Source: Marixanthomonas spongiae
GTDB taxonomy: Bacteria > Bacteroidota > Bacteroidia > Flavobacteriales > Flavobacteriaceae
Length of the DNA stretch: 64,000 bases
Reading direction: 5' to 3'
NCBI RefSeq assembly: GCF_003095375.1
Contig: NZ_QEHR01000004.1
Span: 186,001-250,000, forward strand
Shown here: positions 44,402 to 53,366 of the stretch, in pieces
How the letters are laid out: the number at the start of each line of letters is the position of its first letter
Position numbering within the stretch: the first letter of the stretch is position 1
Position numbers and translations under genes: made by a program
The notes under the pieces: model-generated
Seen by the model: only the letters and a program-made list of their open reading frames with translations
Told to the model about the DNA's origin: nothing
Databases searched by the model: none

Positions 44402-45181
44402 TTATTCTACTTTTTCAGTCCGTTCCAACTTCATCATATTGCCCTCTTTTGTTATGGTGACTTCATACCCAAAACCTTTGGCACGGTACTCGTAGTTTAT
44501 TTTTTCTAAGGTATTATCTTTCCTGTTTACGGTAAGTTGGCTGGTCCACGTACCGCTTTTGGGGTTGTTTTCCTTAACGGTTTCCTCAGGGCTCCCTTTG
44601 GGGTTGGGAAATGCAAAACTCTTTGGAATATCAAATAGTTCGGCCGCGATGTAGAAGGCTTCATGCCAATTATCGGTAGGAAGCGATAAAATCTCTGTAT
44701 TGGTGGGTTTGCTCGCAGTCCCGCCACTGGTTTCATTAAACGAAACATCTAGGAATTGTGCTTTTAAATCCTCTGCGTATATTTTTGCTTTTAGGTCTTC
44801 TTCTGGAGGGAAAAATTTGGAAAGGTAACCGTTAAAGGCATAACCGGTTTTTTGGTTAAATTCCACTTGATGCATACCGCCTTTTAGGCCGCCAACGGTC
44901 ATGGTTTCCTCCGTTTCTGGAGTAATCACCTTAACCTTGGTGCCGTAGGGCATCACGCCCATTTTTTCACTGTTTAGGTTGTTATGTTCGCGCAGGGTAA
45001 GTCCGCTGGATGCGGTAACATACATAAATTCTGGCGTGGTTTCGGTTTCTTTTTCAGCAAGGGCAAGTTCGTTTGTTTCTTCTGAAACTTCTGAAGCGTC
45101 ATTTGATTTCGTTTCGTTTTTACAGGATATTACTGAAACAATAACGGCAAAAACAAGCAAGGAATAAGCTACTTTTTTCAT
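44402..45181 (-). CDS. SH3-domain lipoprotein
   Basis: This 259-residue exported lipoprotein has a signal peptide with lipobox VISC (C20). A low-complexity Glu/Thr linker follows. A bacterial SH3-like domain at ~50-105 (YVTASSGLTLREHNNL, then MPYGTKVKVI) is the kind that often binds cell-wall peptide. Residues 120-259 are conserved in type (TYAEDLKAQF..., ending VTITKEGNMMKLERTEK) but not recognised. It probably sits at the outer membrane or wall. It is convergent with the T9SS gene and shares its terminator. Confidence 0.8.
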   Translation of the reverse strand: MKKVAYSLLVFAVIVSVISCKNETKSNDASEVSEETNELALAEKETETTPEFMYVTASSGLTLREHNNLNSEKMGVMPYGTKVKVITPETEETMTVGGLKGGMHQVEFNQKTGYAFNGYLSKFFPPEEDLKAKIYAEDLKAQFLDVSFNETSGGTASKPTNTEILSLPTDNWHEAFYIAAELFDIPKSFAFPNPKGSPEETVKENNPKSGTWTSQLTVNRKDNTLEKINYEYRAKGFGYEVTITKEGNMMKLERTEKVE

Positions 45182-45234
45182 AATAGATGGGTTTTGAAGT
45201 TACTAATTAGATTCAAGTAGTCTTATTTCATATT

Positions 45235-46338
45235 TTAAAAATCAAATTTAAGTTGAACGTCTATACTTTCCTCGGGTTCGGGTTGTTGTTCTTTTTTTTC
45301 GTTGTTAAGGTTCGATAAAGAAATCCCCAACAATCGCACCGAATTTTTCATTTTCTCCTGAAATAACAAATCTTTAACAGCGTCGAGCATTAGCGACTTG
45401 CTTGAAATATAGAACGGTAACGTTTTGCTTCTTGTCTGTAACGTAAAATCACTGTATTTAATTTTAAGCGTGATCGTTTTTCCGGCCACATTGTTTTTTG
45501 TGAGTCGGCGCTCTACTTCTTCGGCAATGGTTTCTAGGCGCTCCAGCATATACACTTCCGAAGAGATGTTTTCAGAAAACGTACGCTCTGCCGCAAGTGA
45601 TTTTCGGGTTCGGGTGGGTTTTACGGCGCTGTTGTGGATACCGCGTACCACATGATAGTAATACGAACCGCTTTTGCCAAAATGTTCCTGAAGATATTCC
45701 AAGGGTTTGGCTTTTAAGTCTTTTCCTGTGAAAATTCCGTGGCGGTACATCTTTTCTTTGGTCACTTTCCCAACACCGTAAAACTTTTTAATTTCCAAAT
45801 TTTCCAGAAAACCTAAAACCGCTTCGGGTGGAACGGTTTTTTGTCCGTTGGGCTTGTTGATGTCACTGGCAACCTTCGCGATGAATTTATTGGTGGATAT
45901 CCCCGCCGAAGCATTCAAGCTGGTCTTCTCCTTGATTTTTTGTCTTATTTCCTGGGCAATCAACGTAGCACTGGGATTGCCTTTTTTGTTTTCGGTTACA
46001 TCCAAGTAGGCTTCATCTAATGAGAGCGGCTCTACCAAATCGGTATATTCAAAAAAAATGTTCCGTATGCGTTGCGAAAGCTCACGGTAACGATCAAAAT
46101 TACTTTTCACAAAAATCAAGTGCGGGCACATTTTCTTCGCCAATACACTGCTCATCGCCGATCGCACGCCAAATTTACGAGCTTCATAGCTGGCAGCTGC
46201 GACCACGCCCCGTTTGCTGCTTCCGCCCACGGCAATGGCCTTCCCCCGTAATTCAGGATTGTCCAGCTGTTCTACCGATGCATAAAACGCATCCATGTCC
46301 ACGTGGATAATTTTACGAATGGGCAAGGCTTCTTCCAT
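45235..46338 (-). CDS. dinB: DNA polymerase IV
   Basis: This 367-residue Y-family translesion polymerase has the first metal ligands in IHVDMDAFYASVEQ (D14, D16) and the catalytic pair D108-E109 in SLDEAYLDV. The little-finger domain is at ~240-350 (RKSLAAERTFSEN). The C-terminus ends DVQLKFDF, a clamp-binding motif (QLxF-type) that would recruit the beta sliding clamp. Length and motif order match DinB. It is divergent from the oxidoreductase gene; an intergenic repeat lies in the shared upstream gap. Confidence 0.96.
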   Translation of the reverse strand: MEEALPIRKIIHVDMDAFYASVEQLDNPELRGKAIAVGGSSKRGVVAAASYEARKFGVRSAMSSVLAKKMCPHLIFVKSNFDRYRELSQRIRNIFFEYTDLVEPLSLDEAYLDVTENKKGNPSATLIAQEIRQKIKEKTSLNASAGISTNKFIAKVASDINKPNGQKTVPPEAVLGFLENLEIKKFYGVGKVTKEKMYRHGIFTGKDLKAKPLEYLQEHFGKSGSYYYHVVRGIHNSAVKPTRTRKSLAAERTFSENISSEVYMLERLETIAEEVERRLTKNNVAGKTITLKIKYSDFTLQTRSKTLPFYISSKSLMLDAVKDLLFQEKMKNSVRLLGISLSNLNNEKKEQQPEPEESIDVQLKFDF

Positions 46339-46374
46339 ACTGTAAATTTAATATCTTTATAGTAACCAAATAAA

Positions 46375-46442
46375 TATACCTACAGGGTTTTCTTTCTTTG
46401 CTGAAAAAGCTTTGGCAAAGAAGTAAATACCCTGCAAGATGG
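46375..46442. repeat. Third, compact copy of the CCTTGCAGG-type palindromic repeat
   Basis: It begins tatacctacagggt, matching the complement of the inner arm in copies 1 and 2. It ends accctgcaagatgg, matching the end of copy 2 (accttgcaagatgg). The middle contains ctttgc/gcaaag. It lies just upstream of the oxidoreductase start, so an apparent N-terminal extension of that gene is repeat-derived. Confidence 0.6.
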
Positions 46443-46463
46443 ATGATTCAACATAAAAAAACC

Positions 46464-47123
46464 ATGCAAAAAATAGCCATAATTTTAGGAGCCACGGGCC
46501 TAACAGGAGGTATCTTGCTTAAGCAGTTGCTTCAAGATGATTCCATTTCAACGATAAAATTATTTTCGCGTAGCTCTAGTGGGGTAAAAGATCCTAAAGT
46601 GAGGGAGTACCTTATCGATATGTTTCAACTGGAAAGAGAAACCGAACGCTTTACGGGCGATGTGGTTTTTTGCTGTATTGGGACCACAAAGTCTAAAACA
46701 CCAGATAAGGAAACTTATAAAAAGATAGATTATGGTATTCCGGTTACAGCTGCAAAATTGGCTAAACAGAATTCAATTCCGAAGTTTATTGTAATTTCAG
46801 CCTTAGGCGCAAATCCAGACAGTAGCGTGTTTTACAATAAAGTAAAAGGTGAAATGGAGCGCGATGTGTTGCAGCAGAACATTTCAGAAACCTATATTTT
46901 GCAACCTTCCTTAATTGGTGGGAACAGATCTGAAAACAGGATGGGGGAGTCGATTGCGAAATTTTTCGCAAAAACATTTGGGTTTTTAATTCCGAAGAAA
47001 TATAAAATGATTGAACCGGAAACCATAGCAAAAGCGATGCAAAATTTAATCTATAAACCTTATTCTGAAAAACGGATTCCTTCAGATAAAATTAAAGAAA
47101 TAGTAGAATCTAACCCCAATTAA
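46464..47123 (+). CDS. NAD(P)-binding oxidoreductase (atypical SDR, HTATIP2-like)
   Basis: This 219-residue Rossmann-fold protein begins MQKIAIILGATGLTGG, with the nucleotide-binding glycines at 9-16. FCCIGTTKSKT (~71-81), the catalytic-like VISALGANPDSSVFYNKVKGEMER block and the FLIPKKYKMIEPETIA end match NAD(P)H-binding/HTATIP2-like oxidoreductases, in which Y and K stand in for the SDR catalytic pair. An ATG-free extension back to 46398 reads through a repeat element and is not supported. I use the ATG at 46464. The substrate is unknown. Confidence 0.85.
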   Translation: MQKIAIILGATGLTGGILLKQLLQDDSISTIKLFSRSSSGVKDPKVREYLIDMFQLERETERFTGDVVFCCIGTTKSKTPDKETYKKIDYGIPVTAAKLAKQNSIPKFIVISALGANPDSSVFYNKVKGEMERDVLQQNISETYILQPSLIGGNRSENRMGESIAKFFAKTFGFLIPKKYKMIEPETIAKAMQNLIYKPYSEKRIPSDKIKEIVESNPN

Positions 47124-47158
47124 AATACTAATTGGATTTTTAGAATAAAGAATAAACA

Positions 47159-47638
47159 ATGAAAGAAATAGAACGGAAATTTTTAGTGACTTCTGAAGCA
47201 TTTAAAGAACTCGCTTTTAAAAAAACAAGGATAGTGCAAGGTTTTTTAAATACCCATCCCGAGCGAACGGTGCGAGTTAGAATAAAAGGCACCGAAGGTT
47301 TCATTACCGTGAAAGGAATAGGGAACGAAACCGGGGCGAGCCGTTTTGAATGGGAAAAGCAGATTACGGTATCAGAAGCCGAGGCGTTGTTGGAAATTTG
47401 CGAACCGGGAACAATAGATAAAATACGATACGAGGTAAAAGCTACCAATCATATTTTTGAAGTAGATGAATTTTTTGGCGAAAACCAAGGATTGACCGTG
47501 GCTGAAGTTGAATTGCACGAAGAACAGGAGAAAGTTAAAATTCCCTGTTGGATAGGGAAGGAAGTTACCGGGGAAACAAAATATTATAATTCGCAATTAA
47601 GCAAACAACCATTTAAAACTTGGAACGATGAAAATTAA
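47159..47638 (+). CDS. CYTH-domain phosphatase
   Basis: This 159-residue CYTH (triphosphate tunnel metalloenzyme) protein has the diagnostic ExExK motif at residues 3-7 (MKEIERKFLV). TVRVRIKGTEGFITVKG (~37-53) and GLTVAEVELHEEQE supply the tunnel's basic and acidic residues. Members hydrolyse triphosphates, tripolyphosphate or thiamine triphosphate using Mg2+. The substrate is not clear here. Its 3' end overlaps the next gene by 11 bp, so the two are probably coupled. Confidence 0.9.
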   Translation: MKEIERKFLVTSEAFKELAFKKTRIVQGFLNTHPERTVRVRIKGTEGFITVKGIGNETGASRFEWEKQITVSEAEALLEICEPGTIDKIRYEVKATNHIFEVDEFFGENQGLTVAEVELHEEQEKVKIPCWIGKEVTGETKYYNSQLSKQPFKTWNDEN

Positions 47639-48140
47639 AATTACGTTAGTAGCAATATTATTGGCTTTTTGCAGCTGCGACAACCCGAAAGAAGAAAAGA
47701 AGAAGGACACTTTTGTAGAGAAAGAAGAACAAACATTCAAAGCTGAAAAAGAATCTGTGACAGAACTTAAAAAAGAGCTTACCGATAAAGGCTACCAGAT
47801 TTTTGATTATGTGGATGAGAAAACCGGCGATACGGTTTTGATGCAACAATATTTCATCGCCTTTTTAAAACGAGGTGCCAATAGATCACAAAATAAAAAA
47901 GAAGCTGATAGCTTACAAAAATTACATTTAGCCCATTTAGGAAGTATGTATGAACAAGGCTTTGCCGATATTTCGGGCCCTTTTGGAGATGACGGCGATA
48001 TTCGCGGTATTACTATCTATAATGTGCCAACAAAGCAAATGGCAGATAGTTTGGCCAATATGGATCCTATGGTACAAGCAGGCCGGTTAACGATTGAAAT
48101 ACACCCGTGGTGGGCAGCAAAAGGGTTTTCGTTACGTTAA
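47628..48140 (+). CDS. YCII-related lipoprotein
   Basis: This 170-residue protein has a lipoprotein signal (MKIKITLVAILLAFCSC; C15 or C17) followed by a Lys/Glu-rich linker to residue ~45. The domain from ~65 resembles YCII-like proteins: QQYFIAFLKRGANR, HLAHLGSMYEQGFADISGPFGDD, and IYNVPTKQMADSLANMDPM. YCII domains are ferredoxin-like folds; one cytoplasmic form is a chlorohydrolase, but exported forms have no known activity. It overlaps the CYTH gene by 11 bp. Its stop abuts the convergent TetR gene with no gap. Confidence 0.8.
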   Translation: MKIKITLVAILLAFCSCDNPKEEKKKDTFVEKEEQTFKAEKESVTELKKELTDKGYQIFDYVDEKTGDTVLMQQYFIAFLKRGANRSQNKKEADSLQKLHLAHLGSMYEQGFADISGPFGDDGDIRGITIYNVPTKQMADSLANMDPMVQAGRLTIEIHPWWAAKGFSLR

Positions 48141-48722
48141 TTAATCTATCAACGAAGTGTCAACCACAATACCCCGTAAATTATGAATCACCAAATGGTT
48201 TAGCATTTGCTGGGTGGAATATTGGGTGTTGAATTCAGGATCGGCTAAAATCTCATCGATTTTAAACAAATGAATTTCACAAAAAAGGTTCAGGTTTACA
48301 TCTTGTCTTATTTCTTCTACTTCCTGTGCTTCTTTCAATAAGCCTAAAATTATATCAAAAATTATTGTTCTTTTATACGTTTCATAGTGGTTGTGGGCTG
48401 AAAGATGGTATTTTTTTAATTCAAAATAAAAAGCGGGATCGTAGGTTATCAATTGATTGATTCCGTAGCGATAAATAAGGATTATTTTTTGAAGCGGTGA
48501 CATTTCTTTTTCAAGAATACGATCTATTTTGTTGAAATGTTCTGTAAAAATGTAACAAATCGTTTTTTCAATAAGCAAATCTTTACTGTCAAAATATGTG
48601 TACAGCGTTTTCTTTGATACGGCTAATACTGAAGCAATATCATCCATAGAAACACTTTTTACTCCATATTTTTTAAAGAGCTCCAGTGTTTTTGTTATAA
48701 TTTTTTTGTCTTCGCTTTGCAT
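48141..48722 (-). CDS. TetR/AcrR-family transcriptional regulator
   Basis: This 193-residue protein has an N-terminal helix-turn-helix at ~20-50 (FKKYGVKSVSMDDIASVLAVSKKTLYTYFDSKDLLI), characteristic of TetR. The C-terminal ligand-binding domain is divergent. It lies directly downstream of an RND efflux operon, beyond a terminator-like hairpin, on the same strand, so it may control that operon or respond to its substrate. That is inference, because the operon already has its own GbsR-type regulator at the other end. Confidence 0.9.
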   Translation of the reverse strand: MQSEDKKIITKTLELFKKYGVKSVSMDDIASVLAVSKKTLYTYFDSKDLLIEKTICYIFTEHFNKIDRILEKEMSPLQKIILIYRYGINQLITYDPAFYFELKKYHLSAHNHYETYKRTIIFDIILGLLKEAQEVEEIRQDVNLNLFCEIHLFKIDEILADPEFNTQYSTQQMLNHLVIHNLRGIVVDTSLID

Positions 48723-48739
48723 CTTTTCTTTTAAAAAAA

Positions 48740-48769
48740 TTCCCGCCCTGCATTGCTACAGGGCAGGAA
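48740..48769 (-). terminator. Terminator downstream of the RND efflux operon
   Basis: Arms tcccgccctg (48741-48750) and cagggcagga (48759-48768) pair with one wobble. On the minus strand a T-run (aaaaaaa on the plus strand at 48733-48739) follows. It separates the efflux operon from the tetR gene. Confidence 0.8.
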
Positions 48770-48803
48770 TCAACAATCAACCAATCATGAAAACTATGAA
48801 TCT

Positions 48804-50204
48804 TTACTGCCAACCACCGCCTAGTGCTTCGTACAAATCAACCACCGATTGAAGCTGGTTGTTTTTTGCACGTATCAAGTCTAAGCTCGAGTTTAGGGCA
48901 TTTTCCCGGGCGCGAAGCACTTCTAAATAGTTTGCTAACCCATTATCCAACAATTCTTCTGAATAATCTGTAGAAAGGCTATAAGCCTCGTATTCTTTTT
49001 CTTTTACATCAATCTTTTCTGTAGCAGCTTCATACGAATACATTGCATCTGAAACTTCTTTTCCGGCATTTAAAATGGCAAATTTAAAGTCTAACCGTGC
49101 TTGCTCTTGTTGCGCTTGCGATACTTCGTATTGCGTTCGTATTTTCCGGCCATTAATAATGGGTTGCATTAAGCCTCCCGTAATGGTGGCAAACAATGAA
49201 CTTGCACTGAACAGATTGTCAATATCCAAACTTTGCAACCCGCCGTTTGCTGTTAAGGTAAGCGAAGGATAAAAGTTGCTTCGAGCCACATTGGTGAGCT
49301 CAAAAGCATTAATTAGGCTATATTCTGCTGCAATAACATCGGGGCGGTTTCGCAACAACTGTGCGGGAACACCGGTTTTTAATTCGGTATTTATTTCTTG
49401 GTTTTCCAGCTCTCCCCGGGCAATTTCTTTCATGGGGCTACCCAATAAAATGGACATGGTATTTTCCAGTAATTTAGACTGGGTTTTCAAGTCGATCAAG
49501 ATGGCTTGAGCGGTATATAATTGCGCTTCGGTTTGTTTAACGCCTACTTCGGTCACATTTCCTGCCTCTTTAAGGGCTTCCGTTGTTTCTAAGCTATTGG
49601 TTCGGGTTTCAATGGTTTCTTCCGTAATTTGAATCTGTTCATCCAAAGCCAATAATTGATAATAGGTCGAGGCAATATTGGCCACTAACCTACTTTTAAC
49701 GGCTTTGTGCGCAGCAACAGACTGTAAATAAGAAGCTTGAAAAGCCCGTTTGTTGCTTCGTATTTTACCCCAAATATCTGCTTCCCAAGAAAGACCGCCA
49801 CTCAATTGGTATTGGTTTAGGGAAGAAAATTGCCCTCCAAACTGACTGTTTTCTGAAAGTTCTTGTCTGGTATAGGTAGCATTTCCGTTCAATGTAGGAA
49901 AATAACCTGCCTTTCCTTGTTTGAGATAAGCTTCGGCAGCCGAAATCTGCTGTATGGCAATACGGATGTCAATATTGTTCTGCAACCCTTCTTCAATATA
50001 ATTTTGAAGTTGGGCATCGGTAAACAATTCTTTCCAAGAAACTGAAGCCAAAGATAAACTATCTTGAGGCAGTTTGTCCGTTCGGTAATATTCAGTTTCT
50101 ACAACAGTTTCCGGCCTACTGTATTCTTTGGCCACAAAGCAAGATTGCAGTATTAAGAAAACCAAGGCAATTGCTGAAATTTTTATTATTTTAACTTGTT
50201 TCAT
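48804..50204 (-). CDS. Outer membrane efflux lipoprotein (TolC/NodT family)
   Basis: This 466-residue outer membrane factor of an RND pump has a lipobox at ILQSC (C22). It then shows KEYSRPETV, the ELFTDAQLQNYIEEGLQNN helix, and two OEP repeats with RPDVIAAEYSLINA and RPDV-type turns (~285). The frame could extend to a TTG at 50219, but the ATG at 50204 gives the normal start and a three-residue-shorter leader; I use it. It is the last gene of the operon regulator-adaptor-pump-OMF, 18 bp after the pump gene. Confidence 0.92.
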   Translation of the reverse strand: MKQVKIIKISAIALVFLILQSCFVAKEYSRPETVVETEYYRTDKLPQDSLSLASVSWKELFTDAQLQNYIEEGLQNNIDIRIAIQQISAAEAYLKQGKAGYFPTLNGNATYTRQELSENSQFGGQFSSLNQYQLSGGLSWEADIWGKIRSNKRAFQASYLQSVAAHKAVKSRLVANIASTYYQLLALDEQIQITEETIETRTNSLETTEALKEAGNVTEVGVKQTEAQLYTAQAILIDLKTQSKLLENTMSILLGSPMKEIARGELENQEINTELKTGVPAQLLRNRPDVIAAEYSLINAFELTNVARSNFYPSLTLTANGGLQSLDIDNLFSASSLFATITGGLMQPIINGRKIRTQYEVSQAQQEQARLDFKFAILNAGKEVSDAMYSYEAATEKIDVKEKEYEAYSLSTDYSEELLDNGLANYLEVLRARENALNSSLDLIRAKNNQLQSVVDLYEALGGGWQ

Positions 50205-50222
50205 TTTTTCAGTTTTCAAAAA

Positions 50223-53200
50223 TTAGTTTGCTTCTACAGCTTCTTTTTTGGTGGTTCCGTTTATTTTATCTTGAAGCCATTGGAAAAAGATATAGAGAAT
50301 AGGAATAATAAATACTCCAAGCACGGTCCCTATAAATAATCCTCCAACAGCTCCTGTACCGATGGCATTATTTCCACGAGCTCCAATCCCTGATGAAAAA
50401 ACCAATGGCAATAACCCGATGATAAACGCAAAGGAAGTCATTAAAATAGGACGTAAACGTGCTTTTGCACCTTCAAAAGCAGCTTCCATACGGCTGAGGC
50501 CTGTCCTTCTTCTTTGTATGGCAAATTCTACAATCAAGATGGCGTTCTTCGCTAACAATCCTATTAACATAATTAATGCAATTTGGAAATAGACGTTGTT
50601 TTCCAGTCCTGCAAGTTTTGTTGTTAAATAGGCTCCCATTACACCAACAGGTAAGGAAAGCAAAACAGCAAAAGGTATTAAGTAACTTTCATATTGAGCA
50701 GATAGAATAAAATAAACAAATACAATACATAACAAGAATATAAATGTGGTTTGATTTCCTGCGTTAATTTCTTCTCGTGTCAATCCTGAAAAACCAATGG
50801 AATAATTTTGAGGTAAAGCGGTTTCGCTCACTTCTTGAACTGCAGCAATTGCGTCACCCGAAGAATATCCCGGTGCTGCAGCTCCGTTTACACTCGCTGA
50901 ATTAAAAAGATTGAAACGTGTAACCGATTGCGGACCATATACACGTTTTAAGTTTATAAATTCTGTAATGGGTGCCATAGTACCGGTATCATTCCTTACA
51001 TACATGCTGTTTAAACTTTCGGTGGTAGCTCGGTCTTCCGGCAGTGCTTGTACATATACTCGATATTGTTTTCCAAAACGTGAAAAATTGGCTGCATAAA
51101 TACTACCTATATAACCTTGTAAAGTTGATAGAATAGAGCTTACCGATATACCGGCTTCTTTGGCTTTTGAAATATTTACATCAATTTCATATTGTGGATA
51201 ATTTACATTAAAAGAGCTCTGTGCATATTGAATTTCCGGGCGTTGTGATAATGTCTGTAAGTACTCTTGGGTTACTTGGCTCAGTTCAGAAAAACTTCCT
51301 CCAGATTGATCCAGTACTTGTAATTCAAAACCTGAGGATGCCCCAAAACCTGGTACTGATGGAGGTGCGAAGAATAAAATATTGGCATCGGGTATGGTTG
51401 TAGCAAGCCCGAATAGTTGCCCTGTAATGGCTTCTACCGATTTTGAATCGTCTTCCCGTTCGCTCCAATTATCCAGTTTAATGAAACCTATTCCATAATT
51501 GCTCCCCGCACCACTAATGATACTAAAACCACTTACCAATGATATATCACTTACTCCAGGAATACTTTTCGCTTTAGCTTCCAGTTCTCTTTGTACGCCA
51601 ACTGTACGGTCTAATGTAGCACCGGCCGGAAGTTCAATATTGGCAAAAATCAATCCACGGTCTTCATCGGGCACAAAACCGGTTGGGGTGGTTTTGGCGG
51701 CCCATAAAATAGCACCTGTGGCCACTAAAAGCACTACCACAGTTATCCACTTGTGTCTATATAAAAACCCAAGTGAGTTTATATATTTATTGGTTGCTGC
51801 TTTAAAACCAACATTAAACCCAGTAAAAAAACGCTGTAGGAAATTTTTCTTTTTGTCCTTTTCCGTATGGGGTTTTAAGAAAAGAGCACTCAATGCAGGA
51901 CTCAACGTTAATGCATTTACTGCTGAAATACCTATGGCAACCATTAAAGTCACTCCAAATTGTTCATAAAAAACCCCTGTAGGACCTGTAATAAAAGTTA
52001 CCGGTATAAATACCGCAGCCATCACCAAAGTAATGGAAATAATTGCTCCGGTAATTTCATCCATGGCTGAACGTGTTGCTTTTAAAGCATTTTCTGCTCC
52101 TTCTTCAAGCTTAGCGTGGACTGCTTCAACCACAACAATGGCATCATCAACCACAATACCAATAGCCAATACCAAAGCAAAAAGTGTTAATAAGTTGATT
52201 GTGTAACCAAACAAACTGAGAAAGAAAAAAGTACCAATAATGGAAACCGGGACCGCAATAGCCGGAATAAGTGTAGAACGGAAATCTTGAAGAAACAAGA
52301 ATACAACAATAAACACCAGTACAAAAGCTTCAAAAAGAGTGCCTAATACTTTGTCTATCGATGCTGTTAAAAATTCATTGGTATCAAAATTCACTACATA
52401 TTTCATCCCTTTTGGAAAATCTGCAGAAAGATCTCCCATTTTTTCATGGATAATTTCAATAATTTCCTGGGCATTTGATCCTGCCGTTTGGTAAACCGCC
52501 ATACTTACACCTGGATTACCATTGGTGAATGAAATGGCATTATATCCTTCAGCATCCAATTCAATTTCAGCAACATCCTTTAAGGTCAAAAACTTCCCAT
52601 TATCCAATGCTTTGATTACAATATCTTCATACTGAGATTCTTCTTTATAACGACCGGAATAGGTTAAGACATATTCAAATGATTCAGCATTATTCTGTCC
52701 TAAAGCCCCTGCAGCGGCTTCACGGCTCTGTTCGTCAATAGCGGTCGTTATATCTGTTGGAACCAAGTTATAGGCGGCAAGTTTTTCAGGTTGCAGCCAG
52801 ATACGCATGGCGTAATTTTTACTTCCGAATACACGAACGTCACCCACGCCATTAATACGTTTTAATTCTGGAAGCACATTTATATTCAAATAGTTTTGAA
52901 TATAAGTTGCATCGTATTCTTCATTTTCAGAATACGTGGTGAGAAACATTAAAGCACTTGTCTGCTGTTTTTGTGTAATTATCCCAGACTGTGTTACTTC
53001 AACAGGAAGCAAAGGATTAGCACGCGCCACCCTGTTTTGTACGTTTACTGCTGCAATATCGGGATCGGTACCTTGATCAAAAAACACTTGTATACTTGCA
53101 CGACCACTATTACTGGCTGTAGAAGTAATATATGTCATTCCTTCCACCCCGTTTATTTGTTCTTCAATAGGAATGATCACACTCTCCAGAACAGTTTGTG

Positions 53201-53360
53201 CATTGGCACCGGGATAGTTTGCTGTTACTTGAACTGTGGGAGGTGCAATTTCAGGGTACTGCGTGGTAGGGAGTGTTGTAATTCCTAAAACCCCCAAAAT
53301 CACCAATATAATGGAAACTACGGTTGATAATACCGGTCTTTCAATAAATATCTTTAACAT
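50223..53360 (-). CDS. RND efflux pump inner-membrane transporter (HAE1/AcrB family)
   Basis: This 1045-residue, twelve-helix proton-driven pump starts with FIERPVLSTVVSIILVILG, the classic TM1 of AcrB-type pumps. The proton-relay aspartates are in TM4 (GIVVDDAIVVVEAVHA). TM6-TM7 have the expected FITGPTGVFYEQFG and GISAVNALTLSPALSALFL, and a repeat of this pattern is in the second half (NAILIVEFA, RLRPILMTS). It exports drugs, bile acids or other amphiphiles in this family. It sits 6 bp after the adaptor gene. Confidence 0.96.
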   Translation of the reverse strand: MLKIFIERPVLSTVVSIILVILGVLGITTLPTTQYPEIAPPTVQVTANYPGANAQTVLESVIIPIEEQINGVEGMTYITSTASNSGRASIQVFFDQGTDPDIAAVNVQNRVARANPLLPVEVTQSGIITQKQQTSALMFLTTYSENEEYDATYIQNYLNINVLPELKRINGVGDVRVFGSKNYAMRIWLQPEKLAAYNLVPTDITTAIDEQSREAAAGALGQNNAESFEYVLTYSGRYKEESQYEDIVIKALDNGKFLTLKDVAEIELDAEGYNAISFTNGNPGVSMAVYQTAGSNAQEIIEIIHEKMGDLSADFPKGMKYVVNFDTNEFLTASIDKVLGTLFEAFVLVFIVVFLFLQDFRSTLIPAIAVPVSIIGTFFFLSLFGYTINLLTLFALVLAIGIVVDDAIVVVEAVHAKLEEGAENALKATRSAMDEITGAIISITLVMAAVFIPVTFITGPTGVFYEQFGVTLMVAIGISAVNALTLSPALSALFLKPHTEKDKKKNFLQRFFTGFNVGFKAATNKYINSLGFLYRHKWITVVVLLVATGAILWAAKTTPTGFVPDEDRGLIFANIELPAGATLDRTVGVQRELEAKAKSIPGVSDISLVSGFSIISGAGSNYGIGFIKLDNWSEREDDSKSVEAITGQLFGLATTIPDANILFFAPPSVPGFGASSGFELQVLDQSGGSFSELSQVTQEYLQTLSQRPEIQYAQSSFNVNYPQYEIDVNISKAKEAGISVSSILSTLQGYIGSIYAANFSRFGKQYRVYVQALPEDRATTESLNSMYVRNDTGTMAPITEFINLKRVYGPQSVTRFNLFNSASVNGAAAPGYSSGDAIAAVQEVSETALPQNYSIGFSGLTREEINAGNQTTFIFLLCIVFVYFILSAQYESYLIPFAVLLSLPVGVMGAYLTTKLAGLENNVYFQIALIMLIGLLAKNAILIVEFAIQRRRTGLSRMEAAFEGAKARLRPILMTSFAFIIGLLPLVFSSGIGARGNNAIGTGAVGGLFIGTVLGVFIIPILYIFFQWLQDKINGTTKKEAVEAN

Positions 53361-53366
53361 ACTTTC

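Noticed and set aside
46398-46463. Longer oxidoreductase start
   Set aside because: This segment lies partly in the repeat copy and lacks family support; the ATG at 46464 begins the Rossmann motif.
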